Of a DNA stretch of 64,000 nucleotides, positions 44,318-53,205 are shown piece after piece. How positions within the stretch are numbered: position 1 is the first letter of the stretch; each line of letters opens with the position of its first letter. The position numbers and the translations under genes were made by a program. Source of the DNA: JADCCX01 sp031431475 (GTDB taxonomy: Bacteria; Pseudomonadota; Alphaproteobacteria; Rhizobiales; Beijerinckiaceae); NCBI GenBank assembly GCA_031431475.1, contig JANPDL010000016.1, positions 1-64,000 of the forward strand, written 5' to 3'. The notes under the pieces are model-generated. The model ran no database searches, was not told the origin of the DNA, and saw only the letters and a program-made list of their open reading frames with translations.

Positions 44318-45640
44318 ATGTCGATGCCAGAACTTTCCGTGATAGACATCGCGCGTCTCGTGGCAAGCGGCCAGACGGCAAGCCGTTCTATTGTCCGGAA
44401 TTCGCTCGACGCAATCAGTGTCGAGAATGACAAGCTGCATGCCTTTTTCGAGGTCTTTGCAGACGCCGCCGTGCAGCGCGCCGAGGAGCTCGACCGGATT
44501 GCCGTTCGATCCGGGCCTGTTGGACCGCTCCATGGCGTGCCGATTGCTGTGAAAGATCTCGCAGAAATCGACGGTCGCTCGCCGGGGTTCGGCTCAAAAT
44601 GCTATGCCGCAAGGGATGGAGCAACGACGGCACCGGCCATCCAGCGCCTGATCGATGCCGGCGCGATTATTATCGGCATGACGCATATGGTCGAGTTCGC
44701 GATTGGCGGCTGGGGAACCAACCATGCCATGGGCACGCCCTGGAATCCAATTGACCGCGGCGTGCATCGTGTTCCTGGCGGCTCTAGCAGCGGCTCCGCC
44801 GTTGCCGTTGCAGCAGGATTAGTTCCGGCGGCCATCGGATCGGACACGGGCGGATCGATCCGCATTCCGGCGTCCCTCTGCGGACTTGTCGGGCTCAAGC
44901 CGAGCGATGGGCTCATTTCGCTGGACGGCATCGCGCCACTTGCACCTACATTCGATACGCTCGGACCCATTGTCCGGAGCATCGCGGATGCACGTCTTCT
45001 CGCGTGTGTGCTGGCCGGGCTTCCGGTGGCGAAAAAGGGGCCGGGCAAGCTGCTTCGCATCGGGGTGCCGACAACCCGGCAACTCGACCCTTGCGATACG
45101 GACATTCTTGAAAACTATCAGCGTTCGATCCGAACCCTGCGGGCGGCGGGGCACACCATTGAGACGTTCTCATTCCCGCTGGAAATGACAGAGTATCAGG
45201 CACTGAACGGCATTATCGTTGCCTATGAGGCCTATGGCCACCACAGGATGACCGTCGAGGATCTCTCGACCCCGCTGGACCCTTATGTTCGCCAGCGCGT
45301 TCTGGCAGGCCGAGAGGTCAATGAAGCGCAGTATGCCGATCTGATCAGCCAGCGTCGTGCAGCCATTGCGGCGTTCAGATCGGCGATCAACCATCTTGAC
45401 GTGTTGGTGATGCCGAGCACCCCCCTGCCGGCGATCCCTGTCAGCGCGGTCGATGAGGCCACGATTCCGATGTCGCGCTATACTCGTGTGGCCAACTACC
45501 TTGCGCTTTGCGCGCTAAGTCTTCCGAACGGATTCACGGCCTCAGGCCTACCCACCGGGCTGCAGCTCATGTGCTTGGCAGGCAAAGACACGCAGCTTTT
45601 GGACTTCGCCGAAGCCCTTGCAGAACCAGCTTCAGCCTGA
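44318..45640 (+). CDS. Amidase signature family hydrolase
   Basis: 440 residues. The Ser-cisSer-Lys triad is visible: Lys in 'PIAVKDLAEI', Ser in 'PGGSSSGSAVAVAAGLV' and the catalytic Ser in 'GSDTGGSIRIPASLCGLVGLKPS'. The family cleaves amide bonds; without an ester- or aryl-specific feature the substrate is unknown. I start at ATG 44318; an earlier in-frame ATG at 44267 is possible. As last gene of the LysR set it may release an amine or amino acid from compounds imported by the neighbouring ABC system. Confidence 0.88.
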   Translation: MSMPELSVIDIARLVASGQTASRSIVRNSLDAISVENDKLHAFFEVFADAAVQRAEELDRIAVRSGPVGPLHGVPIAVKDLAEIDGRSPGFGSKCYAARDGATTAPAIQRLIDAGAIIIGMTHMVEFAIGGWGTNHAMGTPWNPIDRGVHRVPGGSSSGSAVAVAAGLVPAAIGSDTGGSIRIPASLCGLVGLKPSDGLISLDGIAPLAPTFDTLGPIVRSIADARLLACVLAGLPVAKKGPGKLLRIGVPTTRQLDPCDTDILENYQRSIRTLRAAGHTIETFSFPLEMTEYQALNGIIVAYEAYGHHRMTVEDLSTPLDPYVRQRVLAGREVNEAQYADLISQRRAAIAAFRSAINHLDVLVMPSTPLPAIPVSAVDEATIPMSRYTRVANYLALCALSLPNGFTASGLPTGLQLMCLAGKDTQLLDFAEALAEPASA

Positions 45641-45767
45641 TTGGGAAATGGCGATGCTCGCCAACTGCCATGCAGCTCTCTTGTCGTTGCCCCCACAAGC
45701 GGGATCGCATTGACGTCGATGATTGCCCGCTGCTCGCGTCGGTCTCCTTGGCCAGAAACGCTCTTCC

Positions 45768-46556
45768 TCACATCGCTGCCATGGCGGCTACAAACTCTCT
45801 AGAACCACAAGCGAAGCACAACGGCCGCGTGAGTGTTGTGGACGTCCAGTCCGTGGAGTCGATGAATCCGAGGCTTTCCAGGATCGGCAATGCGGCCATA
45901 ACATCCCAGCTTGCGATGCCGTCGCAGTAGAAACCGTCCACATATCCCTGAGCCATATCCATGAGCATAATTGCTGCCGACCCGCAGCTCCGGAAATCGA
46001 GCCTTAGAGTCTCGATGATATGGCGCACGATAGTCAGGCGGCGCGCGGAGGGAACGGCCGGATGCAGGCTAAGACCGATCTGCGCCCGCGACATATCGAA
46101 CGGAGCAGGAGGGCCCAACGCCGTCCCGTTCATTGTGGCTCGTTCCCCGAAACCGCCGCGGAACAACTGGTTTTTGACGGGAAGATAGAGGACGCCGAAC
46201 TGCGGTCGACCGTCGGCGAACAGACCGATTGAAACGGCCCACTGATCGTTGCCGCGCACGAAATTGGCGGTACCGTCGATGGGGTCGACAACCCAGAGGC
46301 GGCCGCTGATCGCTTCCGTTCGTGCGCCCTCTTCGCCAAGAACGCCGTCGCTTGGAAACAGCCGCCGAAGACCCTTGATGATATGGTCTTCGACCGCCTG
46401 ATCAGCCTCCGTCACAAGATCGAGATGGCCCTTCATCATGACGGGCAAGGTCGCGACATGTGCAAATTGCCGCATGGCCAATACGCCTGCTGTTCTAGCC
46501 AGGGACGCGACAGCATCACCTTCCGCCTGGGTAAGCTTGGACATGATTAATTGCAT
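45768..46556 (-). CDS. Inositol-monophosphatase-family phosphatase
   Basis: 262 residues. Metal- and phosphate-binding motifs are complete: 'VLGEEGA' near 72-78, 'WVVDPIDGTANFVRG' at 88-102 (Asp91, Asp94) and 'ASWDVMAALPIL' near 217-228. Family members remove phosphate from inositol, histidinol, PAP or other sugars and polyols. It is the last gene of a DeoR/Ugp-like ABC operon, so its substrate is probably the imported or intracellular form of that transporter's ligand. ATG 46544 is an alternative start. Confidence 0.88.
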   Translation of the reverse strand: MQLIMSKLTQAEGDAVASLARTAGVLAMRQFAHVATLPVMMKGHLDLVTEADQAVEDHIIKGLRRLFPSDGVLGEEGARTEAISGRLWVVDPIDGTANFVRGNDQWAVSIGLFADGRPQFGVLYLPVKNQLFRGGFGERATMNGTALGPPAPFDMSRAQIGLSLHPAVPSARRLTIVRHIIETLRLDFRSCGSAAIMLMDMAQGYVDGFYCDGIASWDVMAALPILESLGFIDSTDWTSTTLTRPLCFACGSREFVAAMAAM

Positions 46557-46649
46557 TCGGCATCGTCGCGAACCAGAGGCGTTTCCTTGTGGTTCGCGAA
46601 AACATGAAGATCGGAGAGATGCGGGAGAAGCATGGATCGTCCTGAGCTG

Positions 46650-47474
46650 TTACCGAATGCCGGCGCGCATGAAGCTCTGCACGAACTGCCGCTGGAAAAT
46701 GAGGAAGGCGAGCAGGAGCGGCGCTACCGACAACAGCGTCGCCGCTGTCACCAGACTCCAGTCAATACCCTGTTCGATGGTTGCGAAGACTTGAAGTCCG
46801 ACGGTGATCGGCCGGGTGCCCACTGAATTCGACACGACGAGCGGCCAGAGGAAGTTGTTCCAGTGGTAGCTGACCGTGACCAGACCGAAGGCGATCAGCG
46901 TCGGCCGGGCGATGGGAATGTACACACGCCAGAGTGTCTGCATCGGATTGGCGCCTTCAAGCCGGGCCGCCTCCTCAAGCTCCTTGGGCACGCCCTTGAA
47001 CGTCTGGCGGATCAGAAAGATGCCGAAGGCGGAAGCCATATAGGGTAGGCCCATACCGACAATCGTATCGATCAGCCCCAGCTTGCCGAGCGTCCTGTAG
47101 TTCTCGACGAGCAACGCCTCGGGCATGATCATGAGCTGCAGCAGGACCAGCGAAAACAGCAGGTCGGAGCCTCTGAACGGAAAGCACACAAAGGCGTAGG
47201 CGGCCAAAGTGCAGATCACCAGTTGGCAAGCGAGTACCAGCGAGACGAGCATGAAGCTGTTGAGGAAGTACTGGGCGAAAGGTGCCGCGTGCCAGGCTCG
47301 TTCGAAGTTTTCCAGCGTGAGCGGTGCCATGAGTACGAATCGGGCGGCAAACGCCGGTGGATGGAACGCTGTCCAGATCGCATAAAGCAGTGGAGCGACC
47401 CAGATCAGGGCGAGCGCCCAGCCTGCGATGTGAACAAGGGCGCTTCCGGTGCGTGCCACGACAATGGTGTTCAT
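46650..47474 (-). CDS. Carbohydrate-type ABC transporter permease (UgpE/MalG family)
   Basis: 274 residues with six hydrophobic helices; the MetI loop 'EEAARLEGANPMQTLWRVYI' is of the carbohydrate type. I start at ATG 47474, which overlaps the stop of the other permease (ATGA); the longer frame upstream reads through that gene's coding region and is not real. Confidence 0.92.
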   Translation of the reverse strand: MNTIVVARTGSALVHIAGWALALIWVAPLLYAIWTAFHPPAFAARFVLMAPLTLENFERAWHAAPFAQYFLNSFMLVSLVLACQLVICTLAAYAFVCFPFRGSDLLFSLVLLQLMIMPEALLVENYRTLGKLGLIDTIVGMGLPYMASAFGIFLIRQTFKGVPKELEEAARLEGANPMQTLWRVYIPIARPTLIAFGLVTVSYHWNNFLWPLVVSNSVGTRPITVGLQVFATIEQGIDWSLVTAATLLSVAPLLLAFLIFQRQFVQSFMRAGIR

Positions 47475-48346
47475 CTGTAATGAACTCGCTTGTCGGCATA
47501 GCCAAACTGGAACAGCGCGATTACCGCCAGGATGGTCAGCAGCACCACCGTTATCGCTGCCGCGTAGTTCGTGTCCCAGAAACCGAAGCCAACCTGATAG
47601 AGATAATAAAGCAGCAGCATTGTCGTATTGTCTGGACCACCCTTGGTCATCGCCACCACGTGGTCCACGAGGCGGAAAGCGCCGATCACCGCATTGATCG
47701 CGATGAACAGAGTCGTGGGCATCAGCAATGGGATTACGACCCGCCACAATCGTTGCCAGTAGGTCGCACCCTCAAGATCGGCTGCTTCGAGCAGGGTTGG
47801 AGAAATCTGCTGTAGCCCAGCCAGGTAGAAGATCATGAAGAAGCCGGCCTCCTTCCAGACAGTGATGGCGATCAGAGCCCAAAGCGCTGTGTCGCGGTTG
47901 CCGAGGAGGTTATAGCCGCCCAGGCCAACGACCGAGAGTATCTGGTCGATGAGGCCGTAGTCGGGCGCGTAGAAGAAGAGCCAGATGTTGGCGACCGCAA
48001 CCATCGGCAGCACTGTGGGCGTGAAGAAGGCTATCCGCATCGCGGTCGTGCCACGCAGACGGCCCTGAACAAGTAGCGCCATCGTCAGAGCGAGCACGAT
48101 GGAGAGGGGTATAGTGACCGCTGCGTAGACCGCGTTGTTGGTCATCGCCTTCCAGAACACCGGGTCGACGGCCATTCTGGCGTAGTGGTCGGCGCCGATG
48201 AAGACCGATTGGCGTCGACCACGAGGCGTCGAGTAGAAGCTGTTGATCAGCGTCGTCAGGATCGGCTGATAGGTGAATACCCACAGCAGCACCGTTGCCG
48301 GCAGCAGCAGCAGACTTCCCCAAAGCGCGTTGCGCGAAAGCTTCAT
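47471..48346 (-). CDS. Carbohydrate-type ABC transporter permease (UgpA/MalF family)
   Basis: 291 residues. N-terminal helix 'LWGSLLLLPATVLLWVFTYQP', MetI loop 'LLEAADLEGATYWQRLWRVVI' with the EAA motif. It begins 20 bases after the solute-binding protein stop and overlaps its partner by 4 bases. Confidence 0.92.
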   Translation of the reverse strand: MKLSRNALWGSLLLLPATVLLWVFTYQPILTTLINSFYSTPRGRRQSVFIGADHYARMAVDPVFWKAMTNNAVYAAVTIPLSIVLALTMALLVQGRLRGTTAMRIAFFTPTVLPMVAVANIWLFFYAPDYGLIDQILSVVGLGGYNLLGNRDTALWALIAITVWKEAGFFMIFYLAGLQQISPTLLEAADLEGATYWQRLWRVVIPLLMPTTLFIAINAVIGAFRLVDHVVAMTKGGPDNTTMLLLYYLYQVGFGFWDTNYAAAITVVLLTILAVIALFQFGYADKRVHYR

Positions 48347-48366
48347 CGAGCCGATCCCTGGTGACG

Positions 48367-49668
48367 TCAGCGGCGATAGGGCTTGAGGATCGCGTCGATC
48401 TCTGTCTGCGCGTCCGCCAAAGCCCTCTGAGGCGTCTTGGACCCTGTGAGGGCAGCGCCGATCGCGTCGTTCAGCACTTTTGTCGTGCGGGCGTTCTCAT
48501 AGGTCGAGAACTCGGGTACCGAGTTCAGGATCTGCCGACGCGCCACCGTGGCGGCCGGCGTCTCCTGGACATAGTTCCTGAGCGTGCTGGTCTCCCAGGC
48601 GCCGTCGCGCGGCGCCACATATCCGGTCTGGACGCACCAGTCCGCGAGCAGTTCGTCGGACGTCATGAACTTGATGAACTTGAACCCCGCCTCCTTCTCG
48701 GCCTGCGAGGCCTTGTTGAAGATATAGAAGTTGCCGCCGCCCAATACGGAGGCTGGCTTCACCTTGCCGGGGAAAGGCGCAACGCCGAAATCGAAGGTCG
48801 CCTGGCGCTTGATGTTCGTCAGGTTGCCCGTTGTTGTCCAGATCATGGCGATGCGGTTCTCCAGGAAGTCGCTTGGCGTTGTGCCCCACTCCTGGATCCC
48901 GGGCGGATGGACACCCTCCGTCTTGCTCAGGTCGATCCAGAACTGCAGCGCCTCGACCACCCGCGGGTCCGTCAAAGTCACCTGCGTGCCGTCCTCCTTG
49001 AACAGCGTGGCTCCGTTCTGCGCAGCCAGGGCGCCGAACAGCCACTGCGACGATCCGACGTTGCCCGGAATTCCGACACCCCAGCGGGTCGTGCGGCCCG
49101 AGGTGTCCTTGCGCAGGACGGCCTTGCCGTAGCGGACCATCTCTTCCCAGGTGGTGGGATACTTCTCCGGGTCGAGACCTGACTCTGCGAAGGCCTTCTT
49201 GTTCCAATAGAGCACGGCCGTCGATCGCTGGAACGGCGCTGACCAGAGCTTGCCGTCCACCTGCGCGCTCTTGAGATACGCCGGCATAAAACCCGCGACC
49301 CAGCGGCGGTCCTCTTCGGACTTGATGAAGGAGTCGAACGGCTCGATCAGGTTCTCATCGAGGAACGTGTAGATGTCAGTCGCAAGCAGCACGGCGACGG
49401 TTGGCGGCTTGCCGCTCTTGGCGGCCGTGATCGACTTGGTAGTCGTGTCGAGATAGTTGCCGGCGTAGACGGCCTCGACGTCGATTTCGGGGTTGGCGGC
49501 CTTGAAGCGCGCGACGTAGCCGTCGATCACCTTGGTCAGCGATCCGCCAACCTGAACCGGATAGTAGAAGCTGATCTTCGCGCTCTGTCCGCGTACCGCG
49601 GCGGGCATTGCTACGGCTCCCAGAGCGGCCAGCGCCCCTTTGCCCATTGTCCTGCGAGATATCCTCAT
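48367..49668 (-). CDS. Family 1 extracellular solute-binding protein (UgpB-like)
   Basis: 433 residues. The N-terminus 'RISRRTMGKGALAALGAVAM' has twin arginines and suggests Tat export. The mature protein has 'VQVGGSLTKVIDGYVARFKAANP' (the UgpB-like start) and 'AKSGKPPTVAVLLATDIYTFLDENLIEPF', typical of binding proteins for glycerol-3-phosphate or other sugars/phosphates. The substrate cannot be settled from sequence, but the phosphatase in the operon fits a phosphorylated ligand. Confidence 0.9.
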   Translation of the reverse strand: MRISRRTMGKGALAALGAVAMPAAVRGQSAKISFYYPVQVGGSLTKVIDGYVARFKAANPEIDVEAVYAGNYLDTTTKSITAAKSGKPPTVAVLLATDIYTFLDENLIEPFDSFIKSEEDRRWVAGFMPAYLKSAQVDGKLWSAPFQRSTAVLYWNKKAFAESGLDPEKYPTTWEEMVRYGKAVLRKDTSGRTTRWGVGIPGNVGSSQWLFGALAAQNGATLFKEDGTQVTLTDPRVVEALQFWIDLSKTEGVHPPGIQEWGTTPSDFLENRIAMIWTTTGNLTNIKRQATFDFGVAPFPGKVKPASVLGGGNFYIFNKASQAEKEAGFKFIKFMTSDELLADWCVQTGYVAPRDGAWETSTLRNYVQETPAATVARRQILNSVPEFSTYENARTTKVLNDAIGAALTGSKTPQRALADAQTEIDAILKPYRR

Positions 49669-49749
49669 GTCGTCCTCCTCTGCGTTCCGACGGCCGATTT
49701 TCGGCTCGTTCTGTTGTGGATCCTATGCGACGAAGCTCGGCTGGCGGTC

Positions 49750-50745
49750 CTATATCCGCCGGTCGGTGGCGTGGTCGAAGTTACTTTCGGCGTGATTGGG
49801 CCATGTCAGATAGGCGGTCGAACCCGGTCCGACATTGGGTCGACCGGGCGTCCTGATGAACAGGACCTGCCCCTCGTAGCGGCACGCCGTGACCGTATCG
49901 GCACCGAAGTACTCGGACCCTTCGACCTCGACCCTGAGCCCGCTGTCACCGAATGCGATGTCCTCCGGTCGAATGCCCACTTTGCGTGCACCAGCCTGCC
50001 CTCCGGCATACGGCAGCGTGACGATATTCATCGGCGGAGTGCCGATGAATTCGCCTACGAAAACCGAAGCAGGCCGCTCGTAGAGATCGGCTGGCGTGCC
50101 GTTCTGCTCGATGCCTCCGTTGCGCATCAGGATGACCCGGTCGGCCATGCTCATCGCTTCGGATTGGTCATGGGTCACGAATACCATGGTGATGCCGAGC
50201 CGGCGCTGGAGCGCGCGTATTTCCGTGCGCATCTCGTGACGTAACTTGGCATCAAGGTTGGAGAGCGGCTCGTCCATCAGGCAGATGCGGGTTTCGGCAA
50301 TGAGGGCGCGCCCCAGCGCCACTCGCTGCTGCTGGCCCCCGGACAATTGTGAGGGCTTGCGATCGAGGAGGTGGGACAGCCCCAGAAGATCGACGACCTT
50401 GCCGAGACGCTCGCTCTGTTCCGCTTTGCGGACGCCGCGGACCGAAAGCCCGAATAGGATGTTGTCAGCGACGTTCAGATGCGGAAACAGCGCATAGGAC
50501 TGGAACACCATCGAAAGCTGGCGCATAGCGGGCGGCAGGGCCGTGACATCATGCCCATCGATCTTTATCGAACCCCCAGTCGGTGCGTCGAGTCCAGCGA
50601 TCAGGCGCAATGTCGTGGATTTTCCGCAGCCTGATGGCCCAAGCAGGGCGAGCAGTTCACCTTGCTCGACGCGGAAATCGATGCCATCGACGGCTTGGAA
50701 ATCGCCCCAGGATTTTGTTAAGCCGCTGACTTCGATCGTCGACAT
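49750..50745 (-). CDS. Carbohydrate-type ABC transporter ATP-binding protein (UgpC/MalK family)
   Basis: 331 residues. Walker A GPSGCGKS at 36-43, signature 'LSGGQQQR' near 135, Walker B 'ICLMDEPLSNLD' and the H-loop 'VTHDQSEA'. A TOBE domain follows ('VGIRPEDIAFGDSG'). It is the first ABC gene of the operon, 8 bases downstream of the DeoR regulator. Confidence 0.93.
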   Translation of the reverse strand: MSTIEVSGLTKSWGDFQAVDGIDFRVEQGELLALLGPSGCGKSTTLRLIAGLDAPTGGSIKIDGHDVTALPPAMRQLSMVFQSYALFPHLNVADNILFGLSVRGVRKAEQSERLGKVVDLLGLSHLLDRKPSQLSGGQQQRVALGRALIAETRICLMDEPLSNLDAKLRHEMRTEIRALQRRLGITMVFVTHDQSEAMSMADRVILMRNGGIEQNGTPADLYERPASVFVGEFIGTPPMNIVTLPYAGGQAGARKVGIRPEDIAFGDSGLRVEVEGSEYFGADTVTACRYEGQVLFIRTPGRPNVGPGSTAYLTWPNHAESNFDHATDRRI

Positions 50746-50753
50746 CTTTGTCC

Positions 50754-51533
50754 CTATGCGCGCAGGAGCAGCGAACCGTGCGCGGCGACTTTCGCGTCGG
50801 CCTCCGCGGGCGCGTTCTCGTCCGTCACGATGTATTCGAGTGCATCAATCCGGCTCACGACGGAAAGGGATGCGCGACCAAACTTCGAGGAATCCGCGAC
50901 TACGATCGACGTCTTCGCGGCCCGGATCATCGCCTGCTGCACACAGGCGGATTGCGGACTGGTGAGGCCGATCGTTCCCCGTTCAATGTCCACCGACGCC
51001 ACGCTGAGGATCGCCTTGTCGGCATTAAATTGCCCCATCGCAGCGGCCGCGAGCGGCCCCGCGAAAGAATGGTTGACCGAGTGGAACTCGCCACCGATTA
51101 CGAACAGACGGCTGCCACCCGTAGAGCTTGCAAGTTCCTGGCTCACATCGAGTCCGTTAGTGATGATAGTAAGGCTGCTGCGCAGGCCAAGGAGCCGGGC
51201 AACCTCGAGTGAGGTCGTACCGGCATCAATAACCACCGTATCGCCATCGAGAACGAGTTCCGCCGCGGCCCTCGCGATTCGCTTCTTGGACTCGACGTTC
51301 GCGACCGTGCGGTCGCGGTTCGCCTGGTCGCGGGTGACTTGATCCACGAATAGCGCACCACCGTGCGTGCGCCGCAGAAGCCCTTGCGCCTCCAGTTCGG
51401 AGAGATCGCGACGCACGGTCGCGACGGACACGCCGAAAAGCTCCGTCAACGCCTGCACATCCACAAAGCGATGGGCGTGGACTTCCTCGAGTAGCCGGAC
51501 GTGCCGCTGCAGTGCCGATAACTGAATGTTCAT
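50754..51533 (-). CDS. DeoR-family transcriptional regulator
   Basis: 259 residues. N-terminal HTH (about 10-60: 'VDVQALTELFGVSVATVRRDLSELEAQGLLRRTHGGA'-type region) and a sugar-phosphate-sensing C-terminal domain with 'DTVVIDAGTTSLEVARLL' and 'ITNGLDVSQELAS'. DeoR proteins usually respond to a phosphorylated sugar, which fits the operon. I use ATG 51533, because the earlier ATG at 51560 lies inside a probable operator. It leads the operon deoR-ugpC-ugpB-ugpA-ugpE-phosphatase. Confidence 0.88.
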   Translation of the reverse strand: MNIQLSALQRHVRLLEEVHAHRFVDVQALTELFGVSVATVRRDLSELEAQGLLRRTHGGALFVDQVTRDQANRDRTVANVESKKRIARAAAELVLDGDTVVIDAGTTSLEVARLLGLRSSLTIITNGLDVSQELASSTGGSRLFVIGGEFHSVNHSFAGPLAAAAMGQFNADKAILSVASVDIERGTIGLTSPQSACVQQAMIRAAKTSIVVADSSKFGRASLSVVSRIDALEYIVTDENAPAEADAKVAAHGSLLLRA

Positions 51534-51552
51534 CCCTACGCCATGATTGTTG

Positions 51553-51586
51553 ACGATCATATTTTTGATCTATAACGATCATATTT
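51553..51586. promoter_or_regulatory. Direct-repeat operator of the DeoR operon
   Basis: ACGATCATATTT occurs at 51553-51564 and again at 51575-51586, 22 bases apart, about two helical turns. Tandem sites with this spacing suit a DeoR-type repressor, and the position just before the deoR start points to autoregulation. Confidence 0.5.
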
Positions 51587-52083
51587 AAGGAACAGTCAAT
51601 AGCGATTCCGCGCAGGCGCTCACCAGATGCATCTCAAAATTATCTTATGCGCCGCGTTGTTCATGATGTTAGAGCATCATTTTTTATTCATATTTTGCCT
51701 CAAAGCAATGAATCTTAGCGTGAAGCAAGGCCGCATTGCAGCGTATGCGACAGGAAGAAAGTCACCATTATTCTGATCGTATTCAATCAGGAATGGCGAA
51801 CTCAACTCGCTCCAGGCGCTCCCGGATCGATCGCAGGGAGAACGATCACTCGCCAATTCCCCAGCGGCGAAACGGTGCCGATGTGGAATGTTTCGCGAGG
51901 TGTGCAAAGTGCCGCCAGCGAGTGTAGCCGCAAGTTCGTCGGCCAGGCAGCGCAGGGATTTATCGGCGAACTCTTCCGGCGTTTTTCCGTGGCAGTGACC
52001 GTTCAAATCTTTGCGGCGACTGTCCTGTTTCCATCGTCGTTCATCGACTTTGGCGTAACGCGCTGAACAGAAGGGACTTGAGC
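51587..52083. other. Intergenic region between deoR and the SDR gene, no convincing gene
   Basis: About 500 bases. The left 130 bases are AT-rich and contain the outer promoter region of the deoR operon. A minus-strand open frame at 51677-52006 (109 residues, 'GKTPEEFADKSLRCLADEL') has an odd composition and no recognisable domain, so I do not call it. AAGGGA before the SDR gene is its ribosome site. Confidence 0.5.
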
Positions 52084-52845
52084 ATGGGCAAAGCCCGCTA
52101 TCCCGACCTCTCCGGACGCTCCGTGCTCGTCACAGGCGGTGGCACAGGCATCGGTGCGGCGATCACCACCGCATTCTCTAGGCAGGGCGCTCATGTAGCC
52201 TTCATTGACATTGCCGCAGAGCCCTCGGCGGCGCTCGCGATCAGATTGCAGAACGAGGGCGGTAAGGCGATGTTCCTTCAAGCCGACCTGACCGACACCG
52301 CGGCGCTGCGCTCCGCGATCACGCAAGCCTGCGATGTACATGGACCGCAGACGGTGCTCGTGAACAACGCCGCCCATGACGAGCGTCACGCTACCGTCGA
52401 TGTAACCCCGGAATATTTTGACCAACGCATTGCCGTAAATTTGAAGCATGCGTTCTTCGCGAGCCAAGCCGTTCTTCCCGGCATGCGTGCCGCAGGCGGA
52501 GGCTCAATCGTCAACTTCTCCTCGATCTCCTGGATGGCGGGCACGGGAGGATTAGCGATCTATACTGCCGCGAAGTCGGCGATGCTTGGCCTCACGCGGT
52601 CGCTCGCGCGTGACTACGGACCAGATAACATCCGCGTCAATGCGGTTGCGCCGGGCTGGATCAGAACTGAACGCCAGGAGTTGCTGTGGATCACGTCGGA
52701 GGGCGAGCGAACCATGCTCGATAGGCAGTGCCTGAAACGCTGGCTCCAGCCCGAAGAAATTGCAGCCCTTGTGCTGTTCCTCGCATCGAATGCTGCCTCC
52801 GCGATCACCGGCCAGCACTACGTCGCGGATGGTGGGTGGACTTGA
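52084..52845 (+). CDS. Short-chain dehydrogenase/reductase (SDR)
   Basis: 253 residues of classical SDR type. NAD(P) loop 'TGGGTGIGAAI' near 16-26, 'NNAA' near 90, catalytic 'SSISW' serine and 'YTAAKSA' (Tyr-x-x-x-Lys) near 158-164, and the C-terminal 'SNAASAITGQHYVADGGWT'. Asp near the end of the second strand ('FIDIA') suggests NAD(H). Substrate unknown. It is isolated between the deoR operon and the D-aminoacylase operon. A TTG at 52078 is a weak alternative start. Confidence 0.88.
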   Translation: MGKARYPDLSGRSVLVTGGGTGIGAAITTAFSRQGAHVAFIDIAAEPSAALAIRLQNEGGKAMFLQADLTDTAALRSAITQACDVHGPQTVLVNNAAHDERHATVDVTPEYFDQRIAVNLKHAFFASQAVLPGMRAAGGGSIVNFSSISWMAGTGGLAIYTAAKSAMLGLTRSLARDYGPDNIRVNAVAPGWIRTERQELLWITSEGERTMLDRQCLKRWLQPEEIAALVLFLASNAASAITGQHYVADGGWT

Positions 52846-53205
52846 CGCATTTAAATGGGAGGATGCGGAGCCGAACCGGTGTACCGGAGATATCGATTGA
52901 GCAAACGCTCAAGCAGATTCATCTATGTTCTCCAAGGGCTATCAGGCGGGAATGCTTGGGAATGAATAGATAGGATCATTGGAGGTGACGAACAGGTCGA
53001 AGGGCTGCCCGCACCTTTGACGCGAGTTGCGCGCCCTGAGGTGAATGAAGCAGACTTGGCCAGTTCCCACAATTAAACCTGGAACTGGCTGGGCGCCGTA
53101 AGCTGGACGCAGGCCAATCGGCGGTATGCGATAGAAATTCCAACTTTTTCTGAGTCGTCAGTCATCTGCAGCAATGCTGGGGCATGGAGCGAAGGAGAAG
53201 GTCTA
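52846..53205. other. Intergenic region with possible coding remnant
   Basis: 360 bases between convergent genes. A small hairpin TTGAGC-AAAC-GCTCAA (52897-52912) has no T tract. From about 52968 to 53075 the plus-strand frame reads 'DRIIGGDEQVEGLPAPLTRV' and on to a stop, which looks coding-like but lacks a start and matches nothing I know; it may be the tail of a lost gene. Confidence 0.3.

Noticed and set aside
51677..52006. 109-codon minus-strand open frame between deoR and the SDR gene
   Set aside because: Composition is atypical and no domain or ribosome site supports it.
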